From NCBI GenBank assembly GCA_031289875.1, contig JAITOO010000057.1:1-7278 (forward strand): a stretch of DNA of 7,278 nt, given 5' to 3'. The notes under the pieces were generated by a model, which saw only the letters and a program-made list of their open reading frames with translations, was not told where the DNA came from and did no database searches. Origin of the DNA: Flavobacteriaceae bacterium (GTDB lineage Bacteria; Bacteroidota; Bacteroidia; Flavobacteriales; Weeksellaceae). This document shows, piece by piece, positions 1 to 6,001 of the stretch (position 1 is the stretch's first letter; each line of letters begins with the position of its first letter). Both the position numbers and the translations under genes were made by a program.

Positions 1-1905
1 CCGCTTGATGTTTTCCCCGAACAACAGTCCGAAAGAACTTTGCGGCAAGTTATCGGGCATTTGCCCTCACTCAAAAAAATGGGCGAAATTAGCAAAGATG
101 ATATTTATCATAACTTCCGCAAATATTCGCCTCATATGGAAAGTTGGATTGCAGACATAAAAGAGGGACAATCTGCCTTTGATAACGAAGACCATACGAG
201 AATTCCACACAGCATAAAAGACGGCGCAATTATTTACAACGCCCGCAAAAACGGCGATAAATATACTCGACAGTGGTGGGATAAGGTTGCGCCTTGTATT
301 CATACCCGCAACGACATTATGGCAAGTCAAAACACAGTACACCCGACGGACAACCGTGTTTTCAGTATTCGGGAAGTAATGTTAATGATGTCTGTTCCTA
401 ATTCGTTTAATTGGTCGGATATTTCATTTGAGAAACTCAACAAAATGACTGTCAAAGAAAAACAGGCATTCTTGAAAAAAGAAGAAATGAATATCCGTCA
501 GAATTTAGGCGAGGCAGTGCCGACAGTTATTTTCAGACAGATTGCGCATAAAATTCGCAAGGTTCTAACTCAAAAAGAATATACAGAACAGGAAATTACT
601 GCCCTGATTGAAAAAAAAAAGTTGGTAGAAAACGGCAACTTGTTGAAGTTTATTAGCGAAAATAAAACAATGAACTTTGCAATACTTTCAAAAATAGCAG
701 AGTTAGCAAACGCCCAACGATACAACAACGCAGCATATTACACTCGACAAGATATTTGTTTTTCCATTGTAAAAAACTTGCCCGAAGCAAAGACATATAC
801 AAGCCTCAACATTTTAGAACCGTCAATCGGAGTAGGTAACTTTCTGCCTGCTTTAATCAATAAATATAAAACCGTTCCAATTGTCAATATTGATGTGGTT
901 GATATTGATAAAAACAGCATTGAGTTGTTAAAAGAATTGATAAAGAAAATTGATGTGCCACGCAATGTTACAATTAATTATATAAATGCTGATTTTTTAC
1001 TACATTCTTTTGAAAAGCATTACGATATTGTTGTAGGAAATCCGCCGTATATGAAAATCACTAAAGAAAAAGCACTTTTGGCAAAATACAAGGCAAATGT
1101 TCTCAATCGTGATACAAACAACATTTTTTCTTTTTTCATTGAAAAAGCAATATCATTAGGCAATGTTGTTTCATTGATTGTGCCAAAAAGTTTAATCAAT
1201 GCGCCTGAATTTAACAACACTCGCGCTTTTATGTCGAAACACCAAATAGAAAGAATTATTGACTTTGGCGAGAAAGGTTTTAAGGGAGTAAAAATTGAAA
1301 CTATATGCTTTATACTAAACACTAAAACAAAGCCGAGTACAACAGTTATCGAGTCATATATTACGGATAACGTACAGCAACACGAACAATTATACATTAC
1401 CGACAATTCGTTTCCTTATTGGTTGATTTACAGAAATGAAAGTTTTGATACTGTTGCGGCTAAATTGCAGTTTAATTTGTTTAAAGCGTATCGAGATAGA
1501 AGTATTACGAAAGCCCATACAAAAGACAAAGGCAAAATTCGGGTGCTAAAATCACGGAATATTGGAAACAATGAAATTATTGATATTCCTGATTACGATT
1601 GTTATATGGAAGATGTCAGTGTACTTGATGTAGCAAAATTTCTAAATCAACAGAACTGTTATTTATTGCCGAATTTGACATATAACCCTCGTGCGTGTGC
1701 TTTGCCACAGAACTGTATTACTGACGGCTCTGTTGCAATTATTACCCCGATTGATGAAAACACTAAAATAACAAAGACAGATTTAGCATTTTACGCTACG
1801 GACGAATTTATCCAATTTTACGCAGTTGCTCGAAATAGGGGAAGTCGTTCATTAAACATAGATAATAATTCCGTTTTCTTTTTTGGAAAATTAAAAGATA
1901 AGTAA
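1..1905 (+). CDS. Fused cytosine-5 / adenine-N6 DNA methyltransferase of a type II R-M system (5' partial)
   Basis: The frame is open from the first base, so the true start lies upstream; a TTG at 40 is internal. 634 codons are visible (residues counted from base 1). Residues about 1-185 are the C-terminal part of an m5C methyltransferase: end of the target-recognition region, motif IX RVFSIRE (119-125), motif X around GEAVP (170-174). The catalytic PC motif lies outside the window. After a charged linker (about 190-225) comes a complete Eco57I-like m6A methyltransferase: motif X YYTRQD (246-251), SAM-binding motif I EPSIGVGNF (273-281), acidic motif II VDID (300-303), catalytic motif IV NPPY (347-350), then a C-terminal target-recognition region (about 430-634). 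Such proteins modify the two strands of one asymmetric site, one at C and one at A; this is family knowledge plus inference. The endonuclease gene follows two bases after the stop. The gene is A/T-rich (17 G+C in 60 bases at 1081-1140 and again at 1561-1620), suggesting transfer. The site recognised cannot be read from sequence. Confidence 0.93.
   Translation, partial: PLDVFPEQQSERTLRQVIGHLPSLKKMGEISKDDIYHNFRKYSPHMESWIADIKEGQSAFDNEDHTRIPHSIKDGAIIYNARKNGDKYTRQWWDKVAPCIHTRNDIMASQNTVHPTDNRVFSIREVMLMMSVPNSFNWSDISFEKLNKMTVKEKQAFLKKEEMNIRQNLGEAVPTVIFRQIAHKIRKVLTQKEYTEQEITALIEKKKLVENGNLLKFISENKTMNFAILSKIAELANAQRYNNAAYYTRQDICFSIVKNLPEAKTYTSLNILEPSIGVGNFLPALINKYKTVPIVNIDVVDIDKNSIELLKELIKKIDVPRNVTINYINADFLLHSFEKHYDIVVGNPPYMKITKEKALLAKYKANVLNRDTNNIFSFFIEKAISLGNVVSLIVPKSLINAPEFNNTRAFMSKHQIERIIDFGEKGFKGVKIETICFILNTKTKPSTTVIESYITDNVQQHEQLYITDNSFPYWLIYRNESFDTVAAKLQFNLFKAYRDRSITKAHTKDKGKIRVLKSRNIGNNEIIDIPDYDCYMEDVSVLDVAKFLNQQNCYLLPNLTYNPRACALPQNCITDGSVAIITPIDENTKITKTDLAFYATDEFIQFYAVARNRGSRSLNIDNNSVFFFGKLKDK
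611..620 (+). repeat. A10 homopolymer in the linker between the two methyltransferase domains
   Basis: Ten consecutive A follow the G at 610 and encode Glu-Lys-Lys-Lys in the linker. Loss of one A brings a TAG into frame at 626-628; gain of one brings a TAG at 654-656. Either would end the protein after the m5C domain. An in-frame ATG at 670-672 stands before the m6A domain and could start it separately. Runs of this length are known slippage sites in methyltransferase genes of other bacteria; slippage here is inference. Confidence 0.9.
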
Positions 1906-1907
1906 AA

Positions 1908-3089
1908 ATGAGAGAAGAAATAAGAACATACCTAAATCTATTTGATTTAGACATTCGGAAGTCGGGCGATGCCCGCTTTATGGACCAGAAATGTACACCC
2001 GATGTGGTATGTTTCATTGCTGATTGTATCATTAACACCGTTCAGCCAAATCAAACCTTTGTTGTCAGTGATATTTGGAACTCACAATATTTTGTGAAAA
2101 ATACGCGGGCAATTTTCAACAAACCGTGGGCAACAGACGAAAAGGCACAACACGAGTACGACAAATTCATTCAGCAGCCTTTGCGAATGTTGGGTTACGC
2201 TCAAATTCTTGAAGTAACAAAACAGGGAAATCAAAATCATTATTGTATCAAAAACGAGGATATTTTAGACTATATTGCTCAAAGAGAGCGTAACACTTAT
2301 AACTTTCTGTATTGCTACTTTGAAAAAGTGCTTACAGACAGTGGCTTTTGGCGGTACTTTTTGGAATACAAAAGCAATCCTAATAAAGATACTTTCAATT
2401 CATTGAAAGAGCGTTATACTCGTTTCATAATCGGGCATACAGCAATTAACGGAGCAGTCGAAGTACGCAGAATTTTTCCTAAAATTCTGAATGTATTTGC
2501 CGTAGAAAATCAGTTGCCCGGCTCTGAAAAAGGCAGAATTTCAAAATATGTTTTCACTTTTTCCGATTTAATGTACAACCGCAAGAATTGGCGCGACCTG
2601 AATAAAGACAAAACCATTACACGCCAAGAGGCAGAAATGGAAGTTGATACCGTACAACAAGAGGCATACAGCACTTATTATGTACAAAAAGCAATCGCCT
2701 TAATCCGCAAAATTCAGACAGAAAGTGAAGTCCGTGACCAATGGGGGAACGGAGAGGCAACACAAGTACACCACATTTTTCCAAAGTCAGAATTTCCCGA
2801 AATAGCACATTACATTGAAAATCTTATTTTGCTTACAGCAACTCAACATAATACAAAAGCGCACCCGAATAACAAGACAGCACAGATAAGCAAAGATTAT
2901 CAACTTACTTGTTTGTTGGCAAAGGCAGATACAATAGACAAATCTTTGCAACGCTTCGGCGAAAAGTATTACCGAAAAGAATCGTTTATTTATGTTTGTA
3001 ATACAGGACTTTCCATTAGTCTTGAAACAAATTTGAATTTTAACGATATTAAGAGCCGTTTAATTTTAATTTACAACAACATGAGTTAA
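1908..3089 (+). CDS. HNH-family type II restriction endonuclease (393 aa)
   Basis: This is the probable restriction enzyme partnered with the preceding methyltransferase: it would cut unmodified copies of the shared target. The C-terminal third carries an HNH (beta-beta-alpha-metal) nuclease fold: HHIFPKS with His288-His289, then ENLILL with Asn305, then His314 and His319, the usual spacing of metal and catalytic residues. The N-terminal 270 residues have no motif I can name and presumably bind DNA; they contain a short conserved-looking stretch RFMDQKCTPDVV (23-34). The ATG at 1908 lies two bases after the methyltransferase stop, so translation is probably coupled; there is no Shine-Dalgarno sequence. 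From memory, fused adenine/cytosine methylases beside HNH nucleases occur in systems such as Helicobacter HpyAV, which cut outside their site, so a type IIS enzyme is my best guess. No controller protein gene is visible. The region is A/T-rich (20 G+C in 60 at 2341-2400). Confidence 0.85.
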   Translation: MREEIRTYLNLFDLDIRKSGDARFMDQKCTPDVVCFIADCIINTVQPNQTFVVSDIWNSQYFVKNTRAIFNKPWATDEKAQHEYDKFIQQPLRMLGYAQILEVTKQGNQNHYCIKNEDILDYIAQRERNTYNFLYCYFEKVLTDSGFWRYFLEYKSNPNKDTFNSLKERYTRFIIGHTAINGAVEVRRIFPKILNVFAVENQLPGSEKGRISKYVFTFSDLMYNRKNWRDLNKDKTITRQEAEMEVDTVQQEAYSTYYVQKAIALIRKIQTESEVRDQWGNGEATQVHHIFPKSEFPEIAHYIENLILLTATQHNTKAHPNNKTAQISKDYQLTCLLAKADTIDKSLQRFGEKYYRKESFIYVCNTGLSISLETNLNFNDIKSRLILIYNNMS

Positions 3090-3094
3090 TAATT

Positions 3095-3218
3095 ATGCCA
3101 CTATCAAACAATCTAAAAACAAAAAATCTCTCTCGAAGTAATTAAAACAATGATTGATGCTATGCCTGAAAGTGATTTTGAAGCTAATAATCCTTACATT
3201 CAATCATTTAACCGATAG
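3095..3218 (+). pseudogene. Short frameshifted reading frame after the endonuclease gene
   Basis: An ATG at 3095, five bases after the endonuclease stop, opens a frame beginning MPLSNNLKTK that ends at a TAA after only 16 residues (3143-3145). The next frame reads on convincingly from about 3126 (SLEVIKTMIDAMPESDFEA and further) to a TAG at 3216-3218. Removing one A from the A6 run (3121-3126), or adding one TC unit to the (TC)4 run (3127-3134), joins both into a protein of about 40 residues, acidic and probably helical. I do not recognise it. It may be a small gene of the module disabled or switched off by slippage, a sequencing error, or the surviving 3' end of a gene broken when the module was inserted. 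A translated 22-residue piece from the ATG at 3150 is also possible. Confidence 0.4.
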
Positions 3219-3235
3219 TAAATTGAAACTAAAAA

Positions 3236-3261
3236 TTGACGAATATTTTAAAAATTATAAT
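3236..3261 (+). promoter_or_regulatory. Possible promoter for hypC
   Basis: TTGACG (3236-3241) and TATAAT (3256-3261) stand ahead of hypC, about 20 bases before its ATG. The 14-base spacer is shorter than usual for a sigma-70 type promoter, and no TAnnTTTG element typical of Bacteroidota is present. In so A/T-rich a stretch the match may be chance. Confidence 0.25.
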
Positions 3262-3280
3262 AAAATTCTATAAAAAACAT

Positions 3281-3532
3281 ATGTGTTTAGCAATACCCGG
3301 AAAATTAGAAAAAATCACGTCTGAATTAGACGAGACTTTCCGCATCGGAAGCGTTTCCTTTGACGGAATCAAAAAAGAAGTGAACCTTGCCCTCGTTCCC
3401 GAAGCGCACATTGGAGACTATGTCTTGGTGCACGTTGGCGCGGCGATAGGCATTCTCAGCGAAAAGGAAGCCGAAGAAACCATGCACGCCCTCAAACTCA
3501 TGGGTGAAGATTTGGAACTGGGAGAAGTCTGA
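3281..3532 (+). CDS. hypC: HypC, [NiFe]-hydrogenase maturation chaperone
   Basis: HypC works in the cytoplasm: with HypD it carries the Fe(CN)2CO group during assembly and delivers it to the large subunit of [NiFe] hydrogenase. The 83-residue protein has the family signature MCLAIPGK at its N terminus, with the essential Cys2, and His51 in VLVHVG, the position conserved in HypC proteins; its length is normal. The start is fixed at the ATG at 3281 because Cys2 must directly follow the initiator Met; an in-frame TTG at 3236 would add 15 residues and is wrong. It lies 33 bases before ridA on the same strand and 62 bases after the end of a broken small frame. No other hyp or hydrogenase gene is in the window, which is unusual for a gene normally found in a hyp cluster, although the rest may lie elsewhere. 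Confidence 0.96.
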   Translation: MCLAIPGKLEKITSELDETFRIGSVSFDGIKKEVNLALVPEAHIGDYVLVHVGAAIGILSEKEAEETMHALKLMGEDLELGEV

Positions 3533-3565
3533 TTATCAATTAAATACAAAAAAAATAATAACAAA

Positions 3566-3946
3566 ATGAGCAAAGAAATTATCAATACCCAACAAGCGCC
3601 CGCCGCAATAGGTCCCTATTCACAGGCAGTGAAAGCAGCTAATCTGCTCTTCGTATCGGGGCAAATCCCCGTCAATCCGACGACAAATGAAATCCCTCAA
3701 CCTATTGAAGAACAGACACATCAAGTGATGAAGAACATCAAAGCAATTCTGCTCGAAGCAGGTTTGGATTGGAGCAATGTGTTGAAAACTACCATTTTTC
3801 TGACAGATATGGAAGACTTTTCCAAAGTGAATGAAATTTACGCTTCGTATTTTTCCGACGCTTTCCCTGCGCGCGAGTGCGTTCAGGTTGTCCGTCTGCC
3901 GAAAAACGTTTCTGTGGAAATTTCTGTTATCGCTTTGGACAATTAA
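3566..3946 (+). CDS. ridA: RidA family reactive intermediate (enamine/imine) deaminase
   Basis: RidA hydrolyses reactive 2-aminoacrylate and related enamines/imines released by PLP enzymes such as threonine/serine dehydratase, giving 2-oxoacids and ammonia and so protecting other PLP enzymes. The 126-residue protein is full length for this trimeric family. Visible signatures are IGPYSQ (15-20, with Tyr18), SGQIPVNP (31-38), PAREC with the substrate-binding Arg103 and Cys105, and RLPKNVSVEI with Glu118; these correspond to the active-site Arg, Cys and Glu of E. coli RidA. The ATG at 3566 gives the usual N terminus. It follows hypC by 33 bases with no terminator visible between them, so co-transcription is likely. 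The functional link to hypC is unclear. Its base composition (36 G+C in 60 at 3841-3900) is far richer than that of the restriction-modification genes. Confidence 0.96.
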   Translation: MSKEIINTQQAPAAIGPYSQAVKAANLLFVSGQIPVNPTTNEIPQPIEEQTHQVMKNIKAILLEAGLDWSNVLKTTIFLTDMEDFSKVNEIYASYFSDAFPARECVQVVRLPKNVSVEISVIALDN

Positions 3947-4018
3947 AAAGAAAAATTTACGTTATGAACTCCGACAAGGCTTACGGTTTACCGTTTGCGT
4001 GTTGCTAAATTAACAAAA

Positions 4019-4429
4019 ATGATACGAAATACAATTGCTGTTTTATTGGGACTTTTAATAGCCATTGCTGTTATCACACTTTCGGTAATGCTTGATTCCC
4101 ACTGGATTAAATACGATTATAAAGGTCTTCCCATAGAACATTGGCGTTCGGTGATGAAAACCGCAAGACCTGAATTTTTTGTCGCTCTGCTGGTTTCTTC
4201 AGGAATCGGCTCGCTGCTTGGCGGTGTGGTTTGCGCCCTGATTGTGAAACATGGAAAACGTGCCTACGCCATGCTGATTGGCTTCATTTTGTTTATCATC
4301 GCCATTGTCGATGGATTTATTTTCAAGGGACACCCGATTTGGTACAAAATTGCGGCGTTTTTCATCTTTTTTCCTTTTTCGTGGCTTGGCGCACAGGTCG
4401 TAGTCCGATTACAGAGAAAAAAAGTTTAA
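4019..4429 (+). CDS. Small four-helix inner-membrane protein of unknown function
   Basis: I do not recognise a named family. The 136-residue product has four predicted membrane segments, at about 4-25, 52-76, 81-101 and 107-128, with a polar loop of about 25 residues between the first two (DSHWIKYDYKGLPIEHW region) and a basic C-terminal tail (RLQRKKV). Glycine-rich SSGIGSLLGG in the second segment suggests tight helix packing. No catalytic motif is visible. The ATG at 4019 is preferred over an in-frame TTG at 3995, because it puts the first hydrophobic helix at the very N terminus. It lies 72 bases after ridA on the same strand and ends 19 bases from the end of the convergent ykgJ-like gene. 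Confidence 0.8.
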   Translation: MIRNTIAVLLGLLIAIAVITLSVMLDSHWIKYDYKGLPIEHWRSVMKTARPEFFVALLVSSGIGSLLGGVVCALIVKHGKRAYAMLIGFILFIIAIVDGFIFKGHPIWYKIAAFFIFFPFSWLGAQVVVRLQRKKV

Positions 4430-4448
4430 AAACGAGAGCGTCAGTGCT

Positions 4449-4940
4449 TTATAAGGAAATTTTCTTCATCATTTCCTCCACCACCCGATAGGCGGCAGGG
4501 CAGATGATAGTGTTTTTAAGTGTCAGAGAATTAATCTGATAGAACTTTTTTCGGTCGGTGTGGGGATATTCCTTGCAGGCTTTGGGGCGGAACTCATAAA
4601 TAGCGCAGTAATTTTCAGAGTCTAAAAAAGGGCAGGGAAGTTGTCGAAAAACCTGATCTCCGTCTTCGTCTTTGTGCAGATACCGATGGATGAAATCGGA
4701 ACTTTTTATTCGTAAATGTTTGGAAATACGTTCAATATCTTTTTCTGTAAATAAAGGTCCCGTCGTTTTGCAGCAGTTGGCGCATTCCAGACAGTCTATT
4801 TGCGAAAAAACCGCCTGATGAATTTCCAACACTTTCTCGTCCAACCGTTTAGGTTTTTTCTTTTTAAGTTTTTCGAGATATTTTTTATGTTCCTGAGAGC
4901 GTTTCAACGCTTCATTTCTATGTTTTTCTAAATCAATCAT
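4449..4940 (-). CDS. YkgJ-type CxxCxxCC zinc/iron-chelating protein
   Basis: The 163-residue protein belongs to the CxxCxxCC family, small cytoplasmic proteins thought to bind zinc or an iron-sulfur cluster; the biochemical role is not established. The signature is CLECANCC, Cys50, 53, 56 and 57, followed by Cys103 in LPCPFL, Cys112 in NYCAIYEFRPKACKEYP with Cys122, and Cys147 in IICPAAY, so all eight cysteines expected of the family are present. Residues 1-40 form a lysine-rich helical stretch outside the core. The start at 4940 is chosen because a GGAGA lies seven bases upstream; a longer in-frame form would run well into xerD. It follows xerD by 22 bases on the same strand and is likely co-transcribed with it. 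No reason for this pairing is evident from the sequence. Confidence 0.88.
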   Translation of the reverse strand: MIDLEKHRNEALKRSQEHKKYLEKLKKKKPKRLDEKVLEIHQAVFSQIDCLECANCCKTTGPLFTEKDIERISKHLRIKSSDFIHRYLHKDEDGDQVFRQLPCPFLDSENYCAIYEFRPKACKEYPHTDRKKFYQINSLTLKNTIICPAAYRVVEEMMKKISL

Positions 4941-4947
4941 ATAACAA

Positions 4948-4952
4948 TCTCC
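4948..4952 (-). promoter_or_regulatory. Shine-Dalgarno sequence of the ykgJ-like gene
   Basis: On the minus strand GGAGA stands seven bases before the ATG at 4940. It is the only clear Shine-Dalgarno match before any gene here and supports the short start. Confidence 0.6.
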
Positions 4953-4962
4953 ATGTGCTAAT

Positions 4963-5871
4963 TTACTGATTTTCCCTGTAAAAAGGTCGAAATTTCTCAA
5001 TGGCGTCGCGCAGTTGCTGTTTGTCCAAATGAGTATAAATCTCGGTTGTAGTGATGCTTTCATGCCCCAATATCTGTTGAATGGAACGCAAGTCTGCGCC
5101 GTTTTTCAGCAAAATGCTCGCAAAAGAGTGGCGAAACGTATGCGGCGAAACGCTCTTCCGTATTCCTGCCTTTTCCACAGCGTTTTTCACGATGAGAAAG
5201 ACCATTTCGCGCGTGAGTTTTCCACCCCGCCGGTTTAGAAATAAAATATCTTCGCATTTCGGTTTCGGCGTTTGATGTGTGCGGATATGATCTCTGTACA
5301 GATTGATGTACTTAATCGTCCAGTCGGAAATTGGAACTAACCGCTGTTTATCGCCTTTTCCGATGACCCTGATGAAATTTTCCTCAAAAAATAAGTCGGA
5401 CAATTGCAGATTGACAAGTTCCGAAACCCGCAGCCCGCATCCAAACAACGTTTCAATCATCGTTCGGTTTCTTTCTCCTTCGGGTTGGGACAAATCTATG
5501 GAAGCGATGATTTTTTCAATTTCCTCCTGATTGAGCGTGTCAGGCAGGCGCAGCCCGATTTTGGGACTTTCCAGCAGTTCTGCCGGATTGTCTTCTCGCC
5601 GTTCGTCGGTCTGCAAAAATTTGAAAAATGATTTGAGCGAAGAAATTAGCCGCGCCTGCGAACGTTCGGAAGTTGTTTTTTGGGCAAAATTGATGACAAA
5701 TTTTCGGACAAGATTTTTGTCTATTATATAAGGATTCAGCGAGTTATTTTCTTCTGCGAATTTTTGCAGTTTAGAGATGTCTCGCTCATAAGCCCAACGC
5801 GTATTTTTTGACAAGCCTTTTTCCAGCAGCAGATATTCGGCAAAATTATTTTTTACGAAATCCCAATTCAT
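4963..5871 (-). CDS. xerD: XerC/XerD-type tyrosine recombinase
   Basis: Xer recombinases resolve chromosome dimers at dif by strand exchange through a 3'-phosphotyrosine intermediate. The 302-residue protein is of standard Xer length. Residues 1-95 form the N-terminal SAM-like core-binding domain (LLLEKGLSKNTRWAYERDI). The catalytic domain (about 110-295) keeps all residues: Arg148 in GCGLRVSELVNL, Lys172 in GKGDKQR, His244 and Arg247 in HTFRH, His270 in LGH, and nucleophile Tyr279 in TEIYTHLDK. The ATG at 5871 fits the family N terminus; a frame start at 5898 would lie upstream of the promoter element. Standard size and full motif set favour the housekeeping enzyme over a mobile-element integrase, and there are no transposon or phage genes around it. 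C and D paralogues are hard to separate by eye; xerD is the more likely name. The downstream ykgJ-like gene is probably in the same operon. Confidence 0.93.
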   Translation of the reverse strand: MNWDFVKNNFAEYLLLEKGLSKNTRWAYERDISKLQKFAEENNSLNPYIIDKNLVRKFVINFAQKTTSERSQARLISSLKSFFKFLQTDERREDNPAELLESPKIGLRLPDTLNQEEIEKIIASIDLSQPEGERNRTMIETLFGCGLRVSELVNLQLSDLFFEENFIRVIGKGDKQRLVPISDWTIKYINLYRDHIRTHQTPKPKCEDILFLNRRGGKLTREMVFLIVKNAVEKAGIRKSVSPHTFRHSFASILLKNGADLRSIQQILGHESITTTEIYTHLDKQQLRDAIEKFRPFYRENQ

Positions 5872-5875
5872 AATG

Positions 5876-5883
5876 CAAAAATA
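5876..5883 (-). promoter_or_regulatory. Bacteroidota-type -7 promoter element for xerD
   Basis: The minus strand reads TATTTTTG, an exact match to the TAnnTTTG consensus of the Bacteroidota primary sigma factor. Only four bases separate it from the ATG at 5871, so transcription would begin at or next to the start codon. A TTTG lies 12 bases upstream, closer than the usual spacing of about 19, so the -33 element is poor. Confidence 0.5.
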
Positions 5884-5884
5884 G

Positions 5885-5902
5885 TTTTTTGCAACCAAAA
5901 AA
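5885..5902. repeat. Perfect 7-bp inverted repeat in the xerD/porZ divergent promoter region
   Basis: TTTTTTG (5885-5891) and CAAAAAA (5896-5902) are exact complements separated by CAAC. The element lies immediately upstream of the xerD -7 box. It may be an operator, or a chance result of A/T-rich sequence. It is not a plausible terminator because divergent start codons flank it. Confidence 0.55.
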
Positions 5903-5964
5903 TTGTGCGGGCATAAAAAAATGTGTTAATCTCAAAAATTTTCCTCAGTCTAAATAAAAAACCT

Positions 5965-5972
5965 TAATTTTA
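5965..5972 (+). promoter_or_regulatory. Possible -7 promoter element for the PorZ-like gene
   Basis: TAATTTTA matches TAnnTTTG in all but the last base and sits 29 bases before the ATG at 6002. No good -33 TTTG is found at the right distance. Position in the 130-base divergent region is the main support. Confidence 0.3.
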
Positions 5973-6001
5973 CGTTTTTAACAGAAAATATTTCAAATTC
6001 C

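Noticed and set aside
3236..3280. TTG-initiated N-terminal extension of HypC
   Set aside because: HypC needs Cys directly after the initiator Met, which only the ATG at 3281 provides.
3981..3997. ACGG-TTTA-CCGT hairpin after ridA as a terminator
   Set aside because: Only four paired bases and no T-run follows.
3964..4008. 14-codon frame MNSDKAYGLPFACC between ridA and the membrane protein, possible leader peptide
   Set aside because: No ribosome site, no attenuator-like hairpins, and no codon pattern pointing to regulation; short frames like this arise by chance.
4428..4450. Possible terminator between the convergent genes (AGAGC/GCTTT with an adjacent run of A, read as T on the minus strand)
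   Set aside because: The stem is five pairs at most, includes a wobble or mismatch depending on strand, and overlaps a stop codon.
4941..5063. Longer N terminus of the ykgJ-like protein overlapping xerD
   Set aside because: It would overlap about 100 bases of coding xerD in another frame, while a Shine-Dalgarno supports the ATG at 4940.
5060..5731. Several plus-strand and minus-strand frames of 60-75 codons inside xerD
   Set aside because: They are shadows of the recombinase gene, which has all catalytic residues in its own frame.
4963..5871. Tyrosine recombinase as an integron or mobile-element integrase tied to the restriction module
   Set aside because: It has standard Xer length and motifs, lies on the other strand with unrelated genes between, and no attachment-site repeats were seen.
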